From NCBI GenBank assembly GCA_037384645.1, contig JARRNT010000051.1, positions 1-31,178 of the forward strand: 31,178 nt of DNA. The letters run 5' to 3'. This document shows, piece by piece, positions 14,879 to 22,506 of this stretch. The position numbers and the translations under genes are program-made. The DNA is from RI-92 sp037384645 (GTDB lineage Bacteria; Pseudomonadota; Gammaproteobacteria; UBA6429; Thiohalophilaceae). The number at the start of each line of letters is the position of its first letter. Within the stretch, counting starts at the first letter, position 1. The notes under the pieces are model-generated. The model searched no databases. It had not been told where the DNA came from and saw only the letters and a program-made list of their open reading frames with translations.

Positions 14879-15849
14879 GCGTCACCAAAATGATCGTAAC
14901 CACGAATCAATACCGTCTTGTGTTGTGATGCTTCCAGGCTAAACAGACCCGGTTCCTGGATAATTTCGCCAATGCGGGTGATCGGGCACGAGGTGCGCTG
15001 GCTTAAGGCACTGATCGCTTCGCGCCTTGCGCTGCCGGCGGTAAAGCATAATTCATAATCGTCACCACCGTATAACTGCCAGTCCTGGATTTGTGCCACG
15101 TCACTCGACAGTGTATCGATGGCTTGCGATCGCGGCAGGCTTGCCAGGGTAATTTCTGCACCAACCCCGCTGGCTTCCAGGATGTGCCCCAGATCCGCTG
15201 CCAGGCCATCAGAAATATCAATACAGGCAGTGGCAATCTCGCGCAGTCCGCTGCCGACATCCACCCGGGGAACCGGTCGGTTCAGGCGTTGCAGCAAACG
15301 TTCGTTAGTCTGGCTATCCGCGCTTAGTTTATGCTGGCAGATTTGCAGGGCGGCTGCGGCATCACCAAGACTACCGGTCACATAAATATCATCCCCCACC
15401 TGGGCGCCGCGTCGCTGCAAACTGCGACCGCGTGGCACAGTACCGGCAATCTGGATCGTAATACTCAGCGGGCCATGCGTGGTATCACCACCGACCAGGT
15501 CAAGCTGGTATTGCACCGCCAGCGACGACAGGCCTTCGGTAAATGCTGCCAGCCAGTCACGATTGGCCTCGGGCAGGCTCATGGCCAGGGTAAACCACTT
15601 AGGTTCGCCCCCCATGGCAGCAATATCACTGAGATTGACCGCCAGCGCCTTGTAAGCAATATCGTATGCACTGGTTTGTTCCGGAAAATGCACGCCGCTA
15701 TTCAGCGTATCAACGGCAATCAGCAGCTGTTCATCACTAGCGGTGTTGATGACAGCGGCATCGTCACCAATTCCCACCGGCACCAGTTCGGTATTCACAT
15801 GGTAACGGGCAAAAAATTCCCTGATGATGTCGAATTCCGATAATGGCAT
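14875..15849 (-). CDS. thiL: Thiamine-monophosphate kinase
   Basis: ThiL phosphorylates thiamine phosphate to thiamine diphosphate. The 324-residue protein begins SEFDIIREFFARY and has the PurM-like fold landmarks VGIGDDAAV (26-34), VDTLNSGVHFP, NLSDIAAMGGEP and later CIDISDGLAADLGHI and YGGDDYELCF. It starts one base after the nusB stop and overlaps pgpA, so the three form one unit. Confidence 0.96.
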   Translation of the reverse strand: MPLSEFDIIREFFARYHVNTELVPVGIGDDAAVINTASDEQLLIAVDTLNSGVHFPEQTSAYDIAYKALAVNLSDIAAMGGEPKWFTLAMSLPEANRDWLAAFTEGLSSLAVQYQLDLVGGDTTHGPLSITIQIAGTVPRGRSLQRRGAQVGDDIYVTGSLGDAAAALQICQHKLSADSQTNERLLQRLNRPVPRVDVGSGLREIATACIDISDGLAADLGHILEASGVGAEITLASLPRSQAIDTLSSDVAQIQDWQLYGGDDYELCFTAGSARREAISALSQRTSCPITRIGEIIQEPGLFSLEASQHKTVLIRGYDHFGDA

Positions 15850-15850
15850 A

Positions 15851-16291
15851 TCAGCGTTTGGAGGATTTTTTCCTGTTAACCTCGGCGCTGCGCACCGTGG
15901 CCGCCAGTTTATCCAGGATGCCGTTCACGAATTTATGCCCGGCCTCTGCGCCAAAGACCTTGGCCAGCTCAACGGCCTCGTTGATCACCACGCGGTATGG
16001 CACATCCAGTCGATGCACAAGTTCATAGGCCGCAAGTCGCAAAATCGCCAGCTCTACGGGGTCGACTTCCTGTAGCGGACGTGACAACAACGGTGTCAGC
16101 AGCTTATCCAGTTCGGCAAGGTGCTCGGGGACATCCAGTAATAAAAGCTGAAAATATTCCACATCGGCGGATTCGAGCTCGGGCTTTTGCCGATAGCCCT
16201 GGAGAATTTCCTGTGGCGCATTGCCGGACACCTGCCATTCATACAGACCCTGCATTGCCAGACGCCGTGCACGTGATCGTGCCTTGCTCAT
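15851..16291 (-). CDS. nusB: Transcription antitermination protein NusB
   Basis: NusB pairs with NusE (S10) in rRNA antitermination. The protein is about 146 residues, starting MSKARSRARRLAMQGLYEWQ, with the family segments LLSRPLQEVDPVELAILRLAAYEL and PYRVVINEAVELAKVFGAEAGHKFVNGILDK. Two in-frame ATG codons lie at 16297 and 16291; AAGG is 9 bases before the second and 3 before the first, so I prefer the second, but either is possible. Confidence 0.96.
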   Translation of the reverse strand: MSKARSRARRLAMQGLYEWQVSGNAPQEILQGYRQKPELESADVEYFQLLLLDVPEHLAELDKLLTPLLSRPLQEVDPVELAILRLAAYELVHRLDVPYRVVINEAVELAKVFGAEAGHKFVNGILDKLAATVRSAEVNRKKSSKR

Positions 16292-16314
16292 GACCATCTA
16301 CCTTTAAAAGAACG

Positions 16315-16351
16315 ACTGGCGACGCAGCTGTACGACAGCTGCGCAACCAGT
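16315..16351 (-). other. Hairpin between ribH and nusB
   Basis: CGCAGCTGT (16323-16331) and ACAGCTGCG (16335-16343) form a perfect 9-bp stem with a 3-base loop, flanked by outer arms ACTGG (16315-16319) and CCAGT (16347-16351). On the transcribed strand it is followed by CGTTCTTTTAAAGG, so it could be a partial terminator or a processing site before nusB. Confidence 0.5.
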
Positions 16352-16358
16352 TAACGCA

Positions 16359-16871
16359 TTATTTGAATTCGCGCAGCAAATTCACCATTTCCAGCACAGA
16401 CAAGGTTGCTTCCACTCCCTTGTTACCGGCCTTGGTACCGGCACGCTCGATTGCCTGCTCAATAGAGTCCACTGTCAGCACACCAAATGCCACCGGCAGC
16501 TTGGTTTGCATCATTACCTGTGACAGGCCCTTGACGCATTCATTGGCCACGTATTCGAAATGCGGCGTCCCGCCACGGATGACGCAACCCAGCGCAATGA
16601 CAGCATCGTACTTGCCCGATTCCGCCATGGTCTGTACTGCCAGGGGCAACTCAAATGCACCGGGACAACGCACGATCTCCATGTCCGCATCCGACGCACC
16701 GTGGCGCCGCAGGGTATCCACCGCACCATCCAGCACACCGTGGCGCCGCAGGGTGTCCACCGCACCATCCAGCAGACGCTCGGTGATAAAATCGTTAAAC
16801 CGTGCCACGACCAGACAGAATTTACTGTTACGTGAAACCAGGTCGCCTTCATATGTTTTGGGGTTACTCAT
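16359..16871 (-). CDS. ribH: 6,7-dimethyl-8-ribityllumazine synthase with internal 13-residue duplication
   Basis: RibH joins 5-amino-6-ribitylaminouracil and dihydroxybutanone phosphate to lumazine, the step before riboflavin. Family motifs are intact: VVARFNDFITERLLDGA (22-38), VRCPGAFELPLAVQTMA, VIALGCVIRGGTPHFEYVANE with the catalytic His, and PVAFGVLTVDS. The protein is 170 residues, about 13 longer than usual, because residues 34-46 and 47-59 are a tandem repeat (LDGAVDTLRRHG followed by V or A). This extends helix 1 after the substrate-binding strand. The active-site segments lie outside the repeat. The gene lies 12 bases after the ribB gene. Confidence 0.95.
   Translation of the reverse strand: MSNPKTYEGDLVSRNSKFCLVVARFNDFITERLLDGAVDTLRRHGVLDGAVDTLRRHGASDADMEIVRCPGAFELPLAVQTMAESGKYDAVIALGCVIRGGTPHFEYVANECVKGLSQVMMQTKLPVAFGVLTVDSIEQAIERAGTKAGNKGVEATLSVLEMVNLLREFK
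16697..16774. repeat. 39-bp in-frame tandem duplication in ribH
   Basis: Bases 16697-16735 and 16736-16774 are identical except for one silent difference (A at 16716, G at 16755). Being a multiple of three, the duplication leaves the frame open. The near-identity points to a recent event. Confidence 0.95.
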
Positions 16872-16883
16872 GTCTTGAACCTT

Positions 16884-17996
16884 TTAATTGTACTGAACGT
16901 ATTCCACCACTTCGAGATCAAAGCCGGACAGCGCATGTAATCGCTTGGGCGCACTGAGTACTCGCATCTTACGCACGCCCAGGTCGGTAAGAATCTGCGC
17001 ACCGATACCAAAGGTCCGCAAATCCTGGCCGCGATCCTGGCTTGGCAGATCTTCACCGGCATCTTCCACAGCATAATTTTTAAGATGCTGGACGAGCTTT
17101 TCACTGTCTTCCGGTAATCGCAGGATCACCACCACGCCCTGACCTTCCTGTTCGATACGACGCATCGCATCTTCCAGTGGCCAGCCACAATCACCGCGCA
17201 GGCTGCCAAAACTGTCACATAGACCGTTCTCCACGTGCACGCGCACCAGCGCCGCTTCCGAACGACGCAGGTCGCCCTTGACCAGGGCAAAGTGCACCCG
17301 TCCATCGATCACATTGCGATAGGTATGCAAACGAAAATGCCCGTGCCGTGTTGGCATGTCACACTCGGTCACCCGCTCGATGGATTTTTCGTAATGCATC
17401 CGGTAATGGATCAGTTCAGCAACCGTGCCAATCCGGATGTTATGTTTTTGCGCAAAGTCTTCCAGATCGGGCCGGCGTGCCATGGTCCCGTCTTCATTGA
17501 GAATTTCAACAATTACTGCAGATCCCCCCAGCCCGGCCATGCGCGCCAGGTCGCAGCCTGCCTCGGTGTGTCCGGCCCGGGTCAGCACGCCACCGGGTTG
17601 TGCCATTAACGGGAAAACATGACCGGGTTGTACCAGGTCGGACGGTTTGGCATCTTTTGCCACGGCCTTTTGAATCGTCACTGCCCGGTCTGCGGCAGAG
17701 ATCCCCGTGGTCACCCCTTCTGCGGCCTCGATGGATACCGTGAAATTGGTGCTGTGTCGATCATTGGTGGAACTCACCATTAAAGGCAAACGCAAACGTT
17801 CGCATCGCTCCTTGGTCATGGTCAGGCAGATCAGGCCACGGCCGTACATTGCCATAAAATTTATCGCTTCCGGCGTCACTTTCTCCGCCGCCATGATCAG
17901 ATCGCCTTCGTTTTCACGATCTTCGTCATCCATCAGGATCACCATCTTGCCCTGACGAATATCTTCGATAAGTTCTTCTACCGTGTTTAATTGCAT
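16884..17996 (-). CDS. ribB: 3,4-dihydroxy-2-butanone-4-phosphate synthase with degenerate GTP cyclohydrolase II domain (RibBX type)
   Basis: The N-terminal half (about 1-200) makes dihydroxybutanone phosphate from ribulose 5-phosphate and looks active: DDEDRENEGDLI (23-34), the Mg-binding segment, and HTEAGCDLARMAG from 143. The C-terminal half (about 205-370) aligns with GTP cyclohydrolase II, but the zinc pattern H-x-E-C...R-C-D-C has become HVEN...RGDC: the first cysteine is Asn257, the second Gly268, and only Cys270 remains. The catalytic RGIGL and NNPxK-like segments are also lost (APKR near the end). The 370-residue length equals that of RibBA proteins. A separate RibA is therefore expected elsewhere. 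It lies between ribE and ribH. Confidence 0.93.
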   Translation of the reverse strand: MQLNTVEELIEDIRQGKMVILMDDEDRENEGDLIMAAEKVTPEAINFMAMYGRGLICLTMTKERCERLRLPLMVSSTNDRHSTNFTVSIEAAEGVTTGISAADRAVTIQKAVAKDAKPSDLVQPGHVFPLMAQPGGVLTRAGHTEAGCDLARMAGLGGSAVIVEILNEDGTMARRPDLEDFAQKHNIRIGTVAELIHYRMHYEKSIERVTECDMPTRHGHFRLHTYRNVIDGRVHFALVKGDLRRSEAALVRVHVENGLCDSFGSLRGDCGWPLEDAMRRIEQEGQGVVVILRLPEDSEKLVQHLKNYAVEDAGEDLPSQDRGQDLRTFGIGAQILTDLGVRKMRVLSAPKRLHALSGFDLEVVEYVQYN

Positions 17997-18043
17997 AATG
18001 AATATAACTTGTCAGTTTTAGTTAAGAGACTGTTTAAGAAATA

Positions 18044-18703
18044 CTACTTAAGAAACCCATGTTCAGCGAGTAAGGCCATGGAGATACCCTGTGCTTTCGG
18101 ATCGGCCGCCTGGTCGCCCAGCAACAGGCGTTCCAGGTAGCGGGCAATCAGGTCGACCTCCAGGTTAACCCGGGTGCCGGGCTGATACGCCTCCATGATG
18201 GTTTCCTGCAGGGTATGTGGCACGATATTCAGCTCAAACACCGCACCACTCACTGCATTGACGGTCAGGCTGGTGCCATCCACGCAGATCGAACCTTTGT
18301 GTGCGATATAGCGTGCCAGTGTATCCGGTGCACGAATGGAGAATTGCACGGAGCGCGCTGCCGGCTTTCGCGCAATCACTTCACCAATTCCATCGACATG
18401 CCCGCTGACCAGGTGCCCACCCAATCGCGTACTGGGCGTCAATGCCTTCTCCAGGTTAACCCGTTGCTTGACCTGCAGCCTGGCCAGCGTGGTTTTCTCC
18501 AGCGATTCCTGTGAAACATCTGCCCAGAAACCGTCACCCGGTAATTCCACCGCCGTCAGGCACACACCATTAACGGCAATGCTGTCACCCAGCTGCACAT
18601 CCGCCAGATCGAGCTTGCCGGTATGAATACGCAGGCGGGTATCGCCGTCACCGGGTTCGATGGCGCTGATGCTGCCGATAGCCTGTATGATGCCGGTAAA
18701 CAT
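18044..18703 (-). CDS. ribE: Riboflavin synthase, alpha subunit
   Basis: This enzyme dismutates two lumazines to riboflavin and the RibH substrate. The 219-residue protein starts MFTGIIQAIGSI as the family does and has two similar lumazine-binding barrels: the first with GDSIAVNGVCLTAVE and HLVSGHVDG, the second with KGSICVDGTSLTVNAV. It lies 11 bases after ribD and 47 bases before the RibBX gene, in the conserved order. Confidence 0.97.
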   Translation of the reverse strand: MFTGIIQAIGSISAIEPGDGDTRLRIHTGKLDLADVQLGDSIAVNGVCLTAVELPGDGFWADVSQESLEKTTLARLQVKQRVNLEKALTPSTRLGGHLVSGHVDGIGEVIARKPAARSVQFSIRAPDTLARYIAHKGSICVDGTSLTVNAVSGAVFELNIVPHTLQETIMEAYQPGTRVNLEVDLIARYLERLLLGDQAADPKAQGISMALLAEHGFLK

Positions 18704-18714
18704 GTCTCTACACC

Positions 18715-19812
18715 TTATTTATATATAGGAATCGCCGTAATCCGCAAATCCCTGCCGACCGTGCGTACCTCACGAATGTCCAGTTCGACGCGGTCTGCCA
18801 TGTCCTGTAGATGCGGCAGATGATACAAACCGCGTGCCGTATCGCCCATGAGCAATGGTGCCGCGTAAATCACCATTTCATCGATCAGTCGGGCCTCTAG
18901 CATCGCACCGCTGAGCGTGGCCCCGGTTTCCAGCAGCACCTCGTTCATGTTGAGCTCTGCCAGCGTTTCCAGCACGACGCGTAAATCCAGGCCCTGTTCG
19001 TCGTGGCCGGTTTCAATCACCTCGGCACCCGCAGCGCGCAAGCTATCCTGTACATCCTGGTCGGCATTGGCCGTCAGGATAAGCGTCTGTCCCGGCTGGG
19101 ATAAGACCTTTGCCGTCGTGGGCGTACTCAAATGCGTATCAACGATCACCCGCACGGGCTGGCGCTCAGCATCAGGCAGGCGCACGGTCAATGCCGGATC
19201 ATCGGCCAGTATGGTCCCGACTCCGGTCAGGATGGCGGAACTGCGGGCCCGTAAGCGTTGTACATCCTGACGCGCGGCCTCACCCGTTATCCATTTACTA
19301 TCACCATTGGCCATGGCGGTACGCCCGTCCAGACTCATCGCCAGTTTATTGCGCAGGTAAGGCCGCCGGAACTGCATTCGCCGGATGAAGCCGGGATTGA
19401 GCGCCCTGGCCTCTGACTCGAGCAGACCGGTTTCCACCTGGATGCCGGCTTCCTGCAGCTGACGTATTCCCTTACCGGCCACTTGTGGATTCGGATCCGA
19501 CATCGCCAGCACGACCCGCGCAACCTGTGCCGCCAGCAATGCCTCACTGCAGGGCGGCGTGCGGCCATGATGACTACACGGCTCCAGACTCACGTAGGCC
19601 GTAGCGCCCTGCGCCCGTTCGCCCGCCTGACGCAGGGCATGGACTTCCGCGTGCGCTTCGCCGGCGCGTGCATGCCAGCCTTCGCCGATAATCTGCCCGT
19701 CCTTAACCAGGACACAACCGACCCGCGGATTGGGATCCGTGGTAAACAACCCGCGCGCCGCCAGCCGGATCGCGCGCGCCATGTATTCATGGTCAGCGGC
19801 GCTGAAACTCAT
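18715..19812 (-). CDS. ribD: Riboflavin biosynthesis deaminase/reductase
   Basis: RibD carries out two consecutive steps, deamination and side-chain reduction of the pyrimidine intermediate. The N-terminal deaminase domain has the zinc site H54-A-E and PCSHHGRTPPC (C79, C88). The C-terminal reductase domain starts near residue 150 with RPYLRNKLAMSLDGRTAMANGDSKWITG and LTGVGTILADDPALTVR. The 365-residue length is normal. Its ATG overlaps the nrdR stop by four bases. Confidence 0.97.
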   Translation of the reverse strand: MSFSAADHEYMARAIRLAARGLFTTDPNPRVGCVLVKDGQIIGEGWHARAGEAHAEVHALRQAGERAQGATAYVSLEPCSHHGRTPPCSEALLAAQVARVVLAMSDPNPQVAGKGIRQLQEAGIQVETGLLESEARALNPGFIRRMQFRRPYLRNKLAMSLDGRTAMANGDSKWITGEAARQDVQRLRARSSAILTGVGTILADDPALTVRLPDAERQPVRVIVDTHLSTPTTAKVLSQPGQTLILTANADQDVQDSLRAAGAEVIETGHDEQGLDLRVVLETLAELNMNEVLLETGATLSGAMLEARLIDEMVIYAAPLLMGDTARGLYHLPHLQDMADRVELDIREVRTVGRDLRITAIPIYK

Positions 19813-20336
19813 GGCTTCTTCAACTTCGGCTTGCTCTCATCATCCGGCAACAGGGAATGTTGACGCCGCTTCAATTCCGGAGACGGTATACTCTTGAGGC
19901 GTTCTATCTCTTCCTCGAAGGCACTGACATCCTGAAAACTGCGGTAGACCGAGGCAAAGCGCACAAATGCCACCTGATCGATATCACGCAGTTCGTCCAT
20001 CACCAGGTTGCCAATCTCCTGTGAGGAAAAGTCCCGTTCGCCCATGGTACGCATGCGTTTCATGATGCGATTGATGGCATTATCCACCTGTTCCGTGGCC
20101 ACTGGCCGTTTTTCCAGGGCGCGGACAATGCCCGCCCGCAATTTTTCCTCGTTAAACGGTTCGCGCCGCCCATCGGATTTCACCACCCGGGGCATGACCA
20201 GTTCTGCTGTCTCAAACGTGGTAAAGCGCTCGCTGCAGCTCAGACATTCCCGCCGCCGCCGGACCATGGCCCCTTCTCCAGCGAGCCGTGAATCGATCAC
20301 CTTGGTATCGTGTGCGCCACAAAATGGACAATGCAT
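19809..20336 (-). CDS. nrdR: Transcriptional repressor NrdR
   Basis: NrdR represses ribonucleotide reductase genes in response to ATP/dATP. The 175-residue protein has an N-terminal zinc ribbon (C3, C6, C31, C34 in CPFC...CLSC) and an ATP-cone domain from about 49 (RVVKSDGRREPFNEEKLRAGIVRALEKRPV). It is slightly longer than usual through a charged C-terminal tail (LLPDDESKPKLKKP). It is followed, with overlap, by ribD and lies 33 bases after glyA. Confidence 0.97.
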   Translation of the reverse strand: MHCPFCGAHDTKVIDSRLAGEGAMVRRRRECLSCSERFTTFETAELVMPRVVKSDGRREPFNEEKLRAGIVRALEKRPVATEQVDNAINRIMKRMRTMGERDFSSQEIGNLVMDELRDIDQVAFVRFASVYRSFQDVSAFEEEIERLKSIPSPELKRRQHSLLPDDESKPKLKKP

Positions 20337-20369
20337 GTATCATTTACCGGCACGTTGTTGTGCCATCCG

Positions 20370-21626
20370 TCAGTCGCCGTACACCGGCAAACGTTTGCAA
20401 ACGGCCAGCACCTTTTGCTTCACCGCCTCAATGGTCGCCGCGTCGGCCGGATTCTCCAGCACATCGCAGATCCAGTTGGCCAGATCGCGCGCTTCCGCCT
20501 GTTTGAAACCCCGTGTCGTGATCGCCGGCGTGCCGATGCGGATACCACTGGTCACAAAAGGCGACTGCGGATCGTTGGGTACCGCGTTCTTGTTCACGGT
20601 GATATTAGCGCTGCCAAGCGCGGCATCCGCTTCCTTGCCGGTCAGCCCCTTGTCGATCAGGTCGACCAGGAACAGGTGGTTATCCGTCCCACCGGAGACA
20701 ATCTTGTAACCACGCTCGATCATGGTCTGCGCCATGGTGCGGGCGTTATCAATCACCTGTTGTTGATAGGTTTTGAACTCGGGCTCCAGGGCTTCCTTGA
20801 AGGCCACCGCCTTGGCCGCGATCACGTGCATCAACGGCCCGCCCTGGGTACCGGGGAAAACCATGGAGTTGAGTTTCTTTTCGATATCAGGGTTGGCCCT
20901 GGCCAAAATCACTCCACCGCGGGGACCACGCAGGGTCTTATGGGTAGTCGAGGTCGTGACGTCGGCAATGTTCACCGGGTTGGGATACAGACCCGCCGCC
21001 ACCAGGCCCGCGACGTGGGCCATGTCGACAAACAGGTAAGCACCAACGCTGTCGGCAATATCGCGAAAACGCTGCCAGTCCATCACTCGCGAATAGGCGG
21101 AGAACCCGGCCACGATCATCTTCGGCTTATGCTCTTTCGCCAGCGCCTCGACCTGGTCGTAATCCACCTCGCCGGTTTCGGTATTCAGGCCGTACTGATA
21201 GGCATGGAAAATCTTGCCGGAGAAATTGACCTTGGCCCCGTGAGTCAGGTGACCGCCGTCTGCCAGACTCATGCCCAGAATGGTATCCCCCGGACTACAC
21301 AGGGCCAGATAGACCGCCGCATTGGCCTGGGAGCCTGAGTGTGGCTGGACATTGGCATAGTCCGCGCCGAATAACTGCTTGAGGCGGCTAATTGCCAGCT
21401 CTTCCACAATATCCACGTACTCACAGCCGCCGTAATAACGTTTGCCGGGATAGCCCTCTGCATATTTATTGGTCAATACCGAACCCTGCGCGGCCATCAC
21501 CCGCGGGCTGGCGTAATTTTCCGAGGCAATGAGCTCGATATGCTCTTCCTGGCGTGTATTTTCCTGCTGGATGGCCTGCCAGACTTCGTCGTCAAAACCG
21601 GCAATTGTCATTGATTTCTTGAACAT
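20370..21626 (-). CDS. glyA: Serine hydroxymethyltransferase
   Basis: GlyA interconverts serine and glycine with tetrahydrofolate, feeding one-carbon units. The 418-residue protein has ENYASPRVMAAQGSVLTNKYAEGYPGKRYYGG and the pyridoxal-phosphate lysine in DVTTSTTHKTLRGPRGG (K230). The start at 21626 has GAGG 5 bases upstream. It opens the leftward block glyA-nrdR-rib-nusB-thiL-pgpA. Confidence 0.98.
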   Translation of the reverse strand: MFKKSMTIAGFDDEVWQAIQQENTRQEEHIELIASENYASPRVMAAQGSVLTNKYAEGYPGKRYYGGCEYVDIVEELAISRLKQLFGADYANVQPHSGSQANAAVYLALCSPGDTILGMSLADGGHLTHGAKVNFSGKIFHAYQYGLNTETGEVDYDQVEALAKEHKPKMIVAGFSAYSRVMDWQRFRDIADSVGAYLFVDMAHVAGLVAAGLYPNPVNIADVTTSTTHKTLRGPRGGVILARANPDIEKKLNSMVFPGTQGGPLMHVIAAKAVAFKEALEPEFKTYQQQVIDNARTMAQTMIERGYKIVSGGTDNHLFLVDLIDKGLTGKEADAALGSANITVNKNAVPNDPQSPFVTSGIRIGTPAITTRGFKQAEARDLANWICDVLENPADAATIEAVKQKVLAVCKRLPVYGD

Positions 21627-21807
21627 GAAAGCCTCGAAATATCTATATAATTCAATAAATTAGAAATAGCTACGCTGGCACGCCGCGGCCACCAACGAGG
21701 CCGCCTAGCTTACCCGATCCAGCTCAAAAATGCATTGTGAAAGAAAGACTTAGACGGATTAGGTAATTTCCAGCCATGGACCACACATAGATATTAGTGT
21801 CGCATTC
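21627..21807. other. Leader/promoter region of glyA
   Basis: No gene is visible. An inverted repeat GCGGCC (21685-21690) and GGCCGC (21699-21704) with an 8-base loop lies about 60 bases before the glyA start. It could be a leader structure. I see no known riboswitch pattern. Confidence 0.35.
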
Positions 21808-22238
21808 ATGCCCACGAAGACCGCCATGAAATCAATTTTAATCAAATATGTGGTTTTGGACGATTTCATCCCGGTGAGACAATTTGCCCATATGTGTGGA
21901 CAAGCGCACAACCACCAGGAACATCTACAGGCAGTTTTGCCCTATGCCGCCGAATCCATCCCGCATGACGGATCTGGATGGTGTCATCGAGCATATTAAC
22001 CCGGCCGCGCAGGCATGGTTTGCATGCAACGAGGAAGCTGCGCTCGGTGCATCCATTACACATCATCTGCCTGAGATCGAACAATATCTGGATAAACACT
22101 GCAGCAGTCAATTGAAATGCTGGCGTCCCTATCAGTAGTACCATGCAGGTCAGTGGGCAGAGTCGCTATTTAATTATCCTGTCGGATATCAGTGAACGGC
22201 GCGCCATGCTGGAAGAGTCAGTTTCCCGGCACACTTGA
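21808..22238 (+). pseudogene. Remnant of a PAS-domain sensor gene
   Basis: Three reading frames together read as one PAS domain: HNHQEHLQAVLPYAAESI in frame 1, then MTDLDGVIEHINPAAQAWFACNEEAALGASI...EIEQYLD in frame 2 (from 21965), then STMQVSGQSRYLIILSDISERRAMLEES in frame 3, ending with TGA at 22236-22238. DxxGxIxxxNPAAxxxF and the closing DISERR are classic PAS and linker features of histidine kinases and diguanylate cyclases. Two frameshifts, one near 21950-21965 and one near 22115-22135, and the lack of any output domain show that it is dead. The true start is uncertain. Confidence 0.65.
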
Positions 22239-22456
22239 CGCAACTAATTTCACCTTTTACTTGTCATACTTCATCAACCGGTACTGCGGTATAGGTTAAA
22301 GTTTGTCCTAAGATTGAGGCGGTTTTGTTGTACCATTTGTTCCATTAGTTAGTCTATATAACAATAAAATACCGTTATTACGACAATCTATAAAGGCATA
22401 AAAAATCATGCCGTACCAGCTAGAAACAAGTTTTATTTACCGAAGTTAATTTTGCG

Positions 22457-22462
22457 TATAAT
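22457..22462 (+). promoter_or_regulatory. -10 box before hppA
   Basis: TATAAT occurs 45 bases before the hppA ATG, after TTTGCG. The -35 region is AT-rich and not well matched. The rest of 22239-22506 shows nothing else clear. Confidence 0.4.
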
Positions 22463-22506
22463 CGAGCAAAGTCTTTACCCAACCACCAATAACTAAGGGG
22501 AGCTGT

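Noticed and set aside
16884..18043. FMN riboswitch in front of a rib gene
   Set aside because: The gap before the RibBX gene is only 47 bases and no conserved RFN pattern is visible there or before ribD.
21627..21807. Glycine or tetrahydrofolate riboswitch before glyA
   Set aside because: Only a simple 6-bp hairpin is present; the conserved cores of these riboswitches are not seen.
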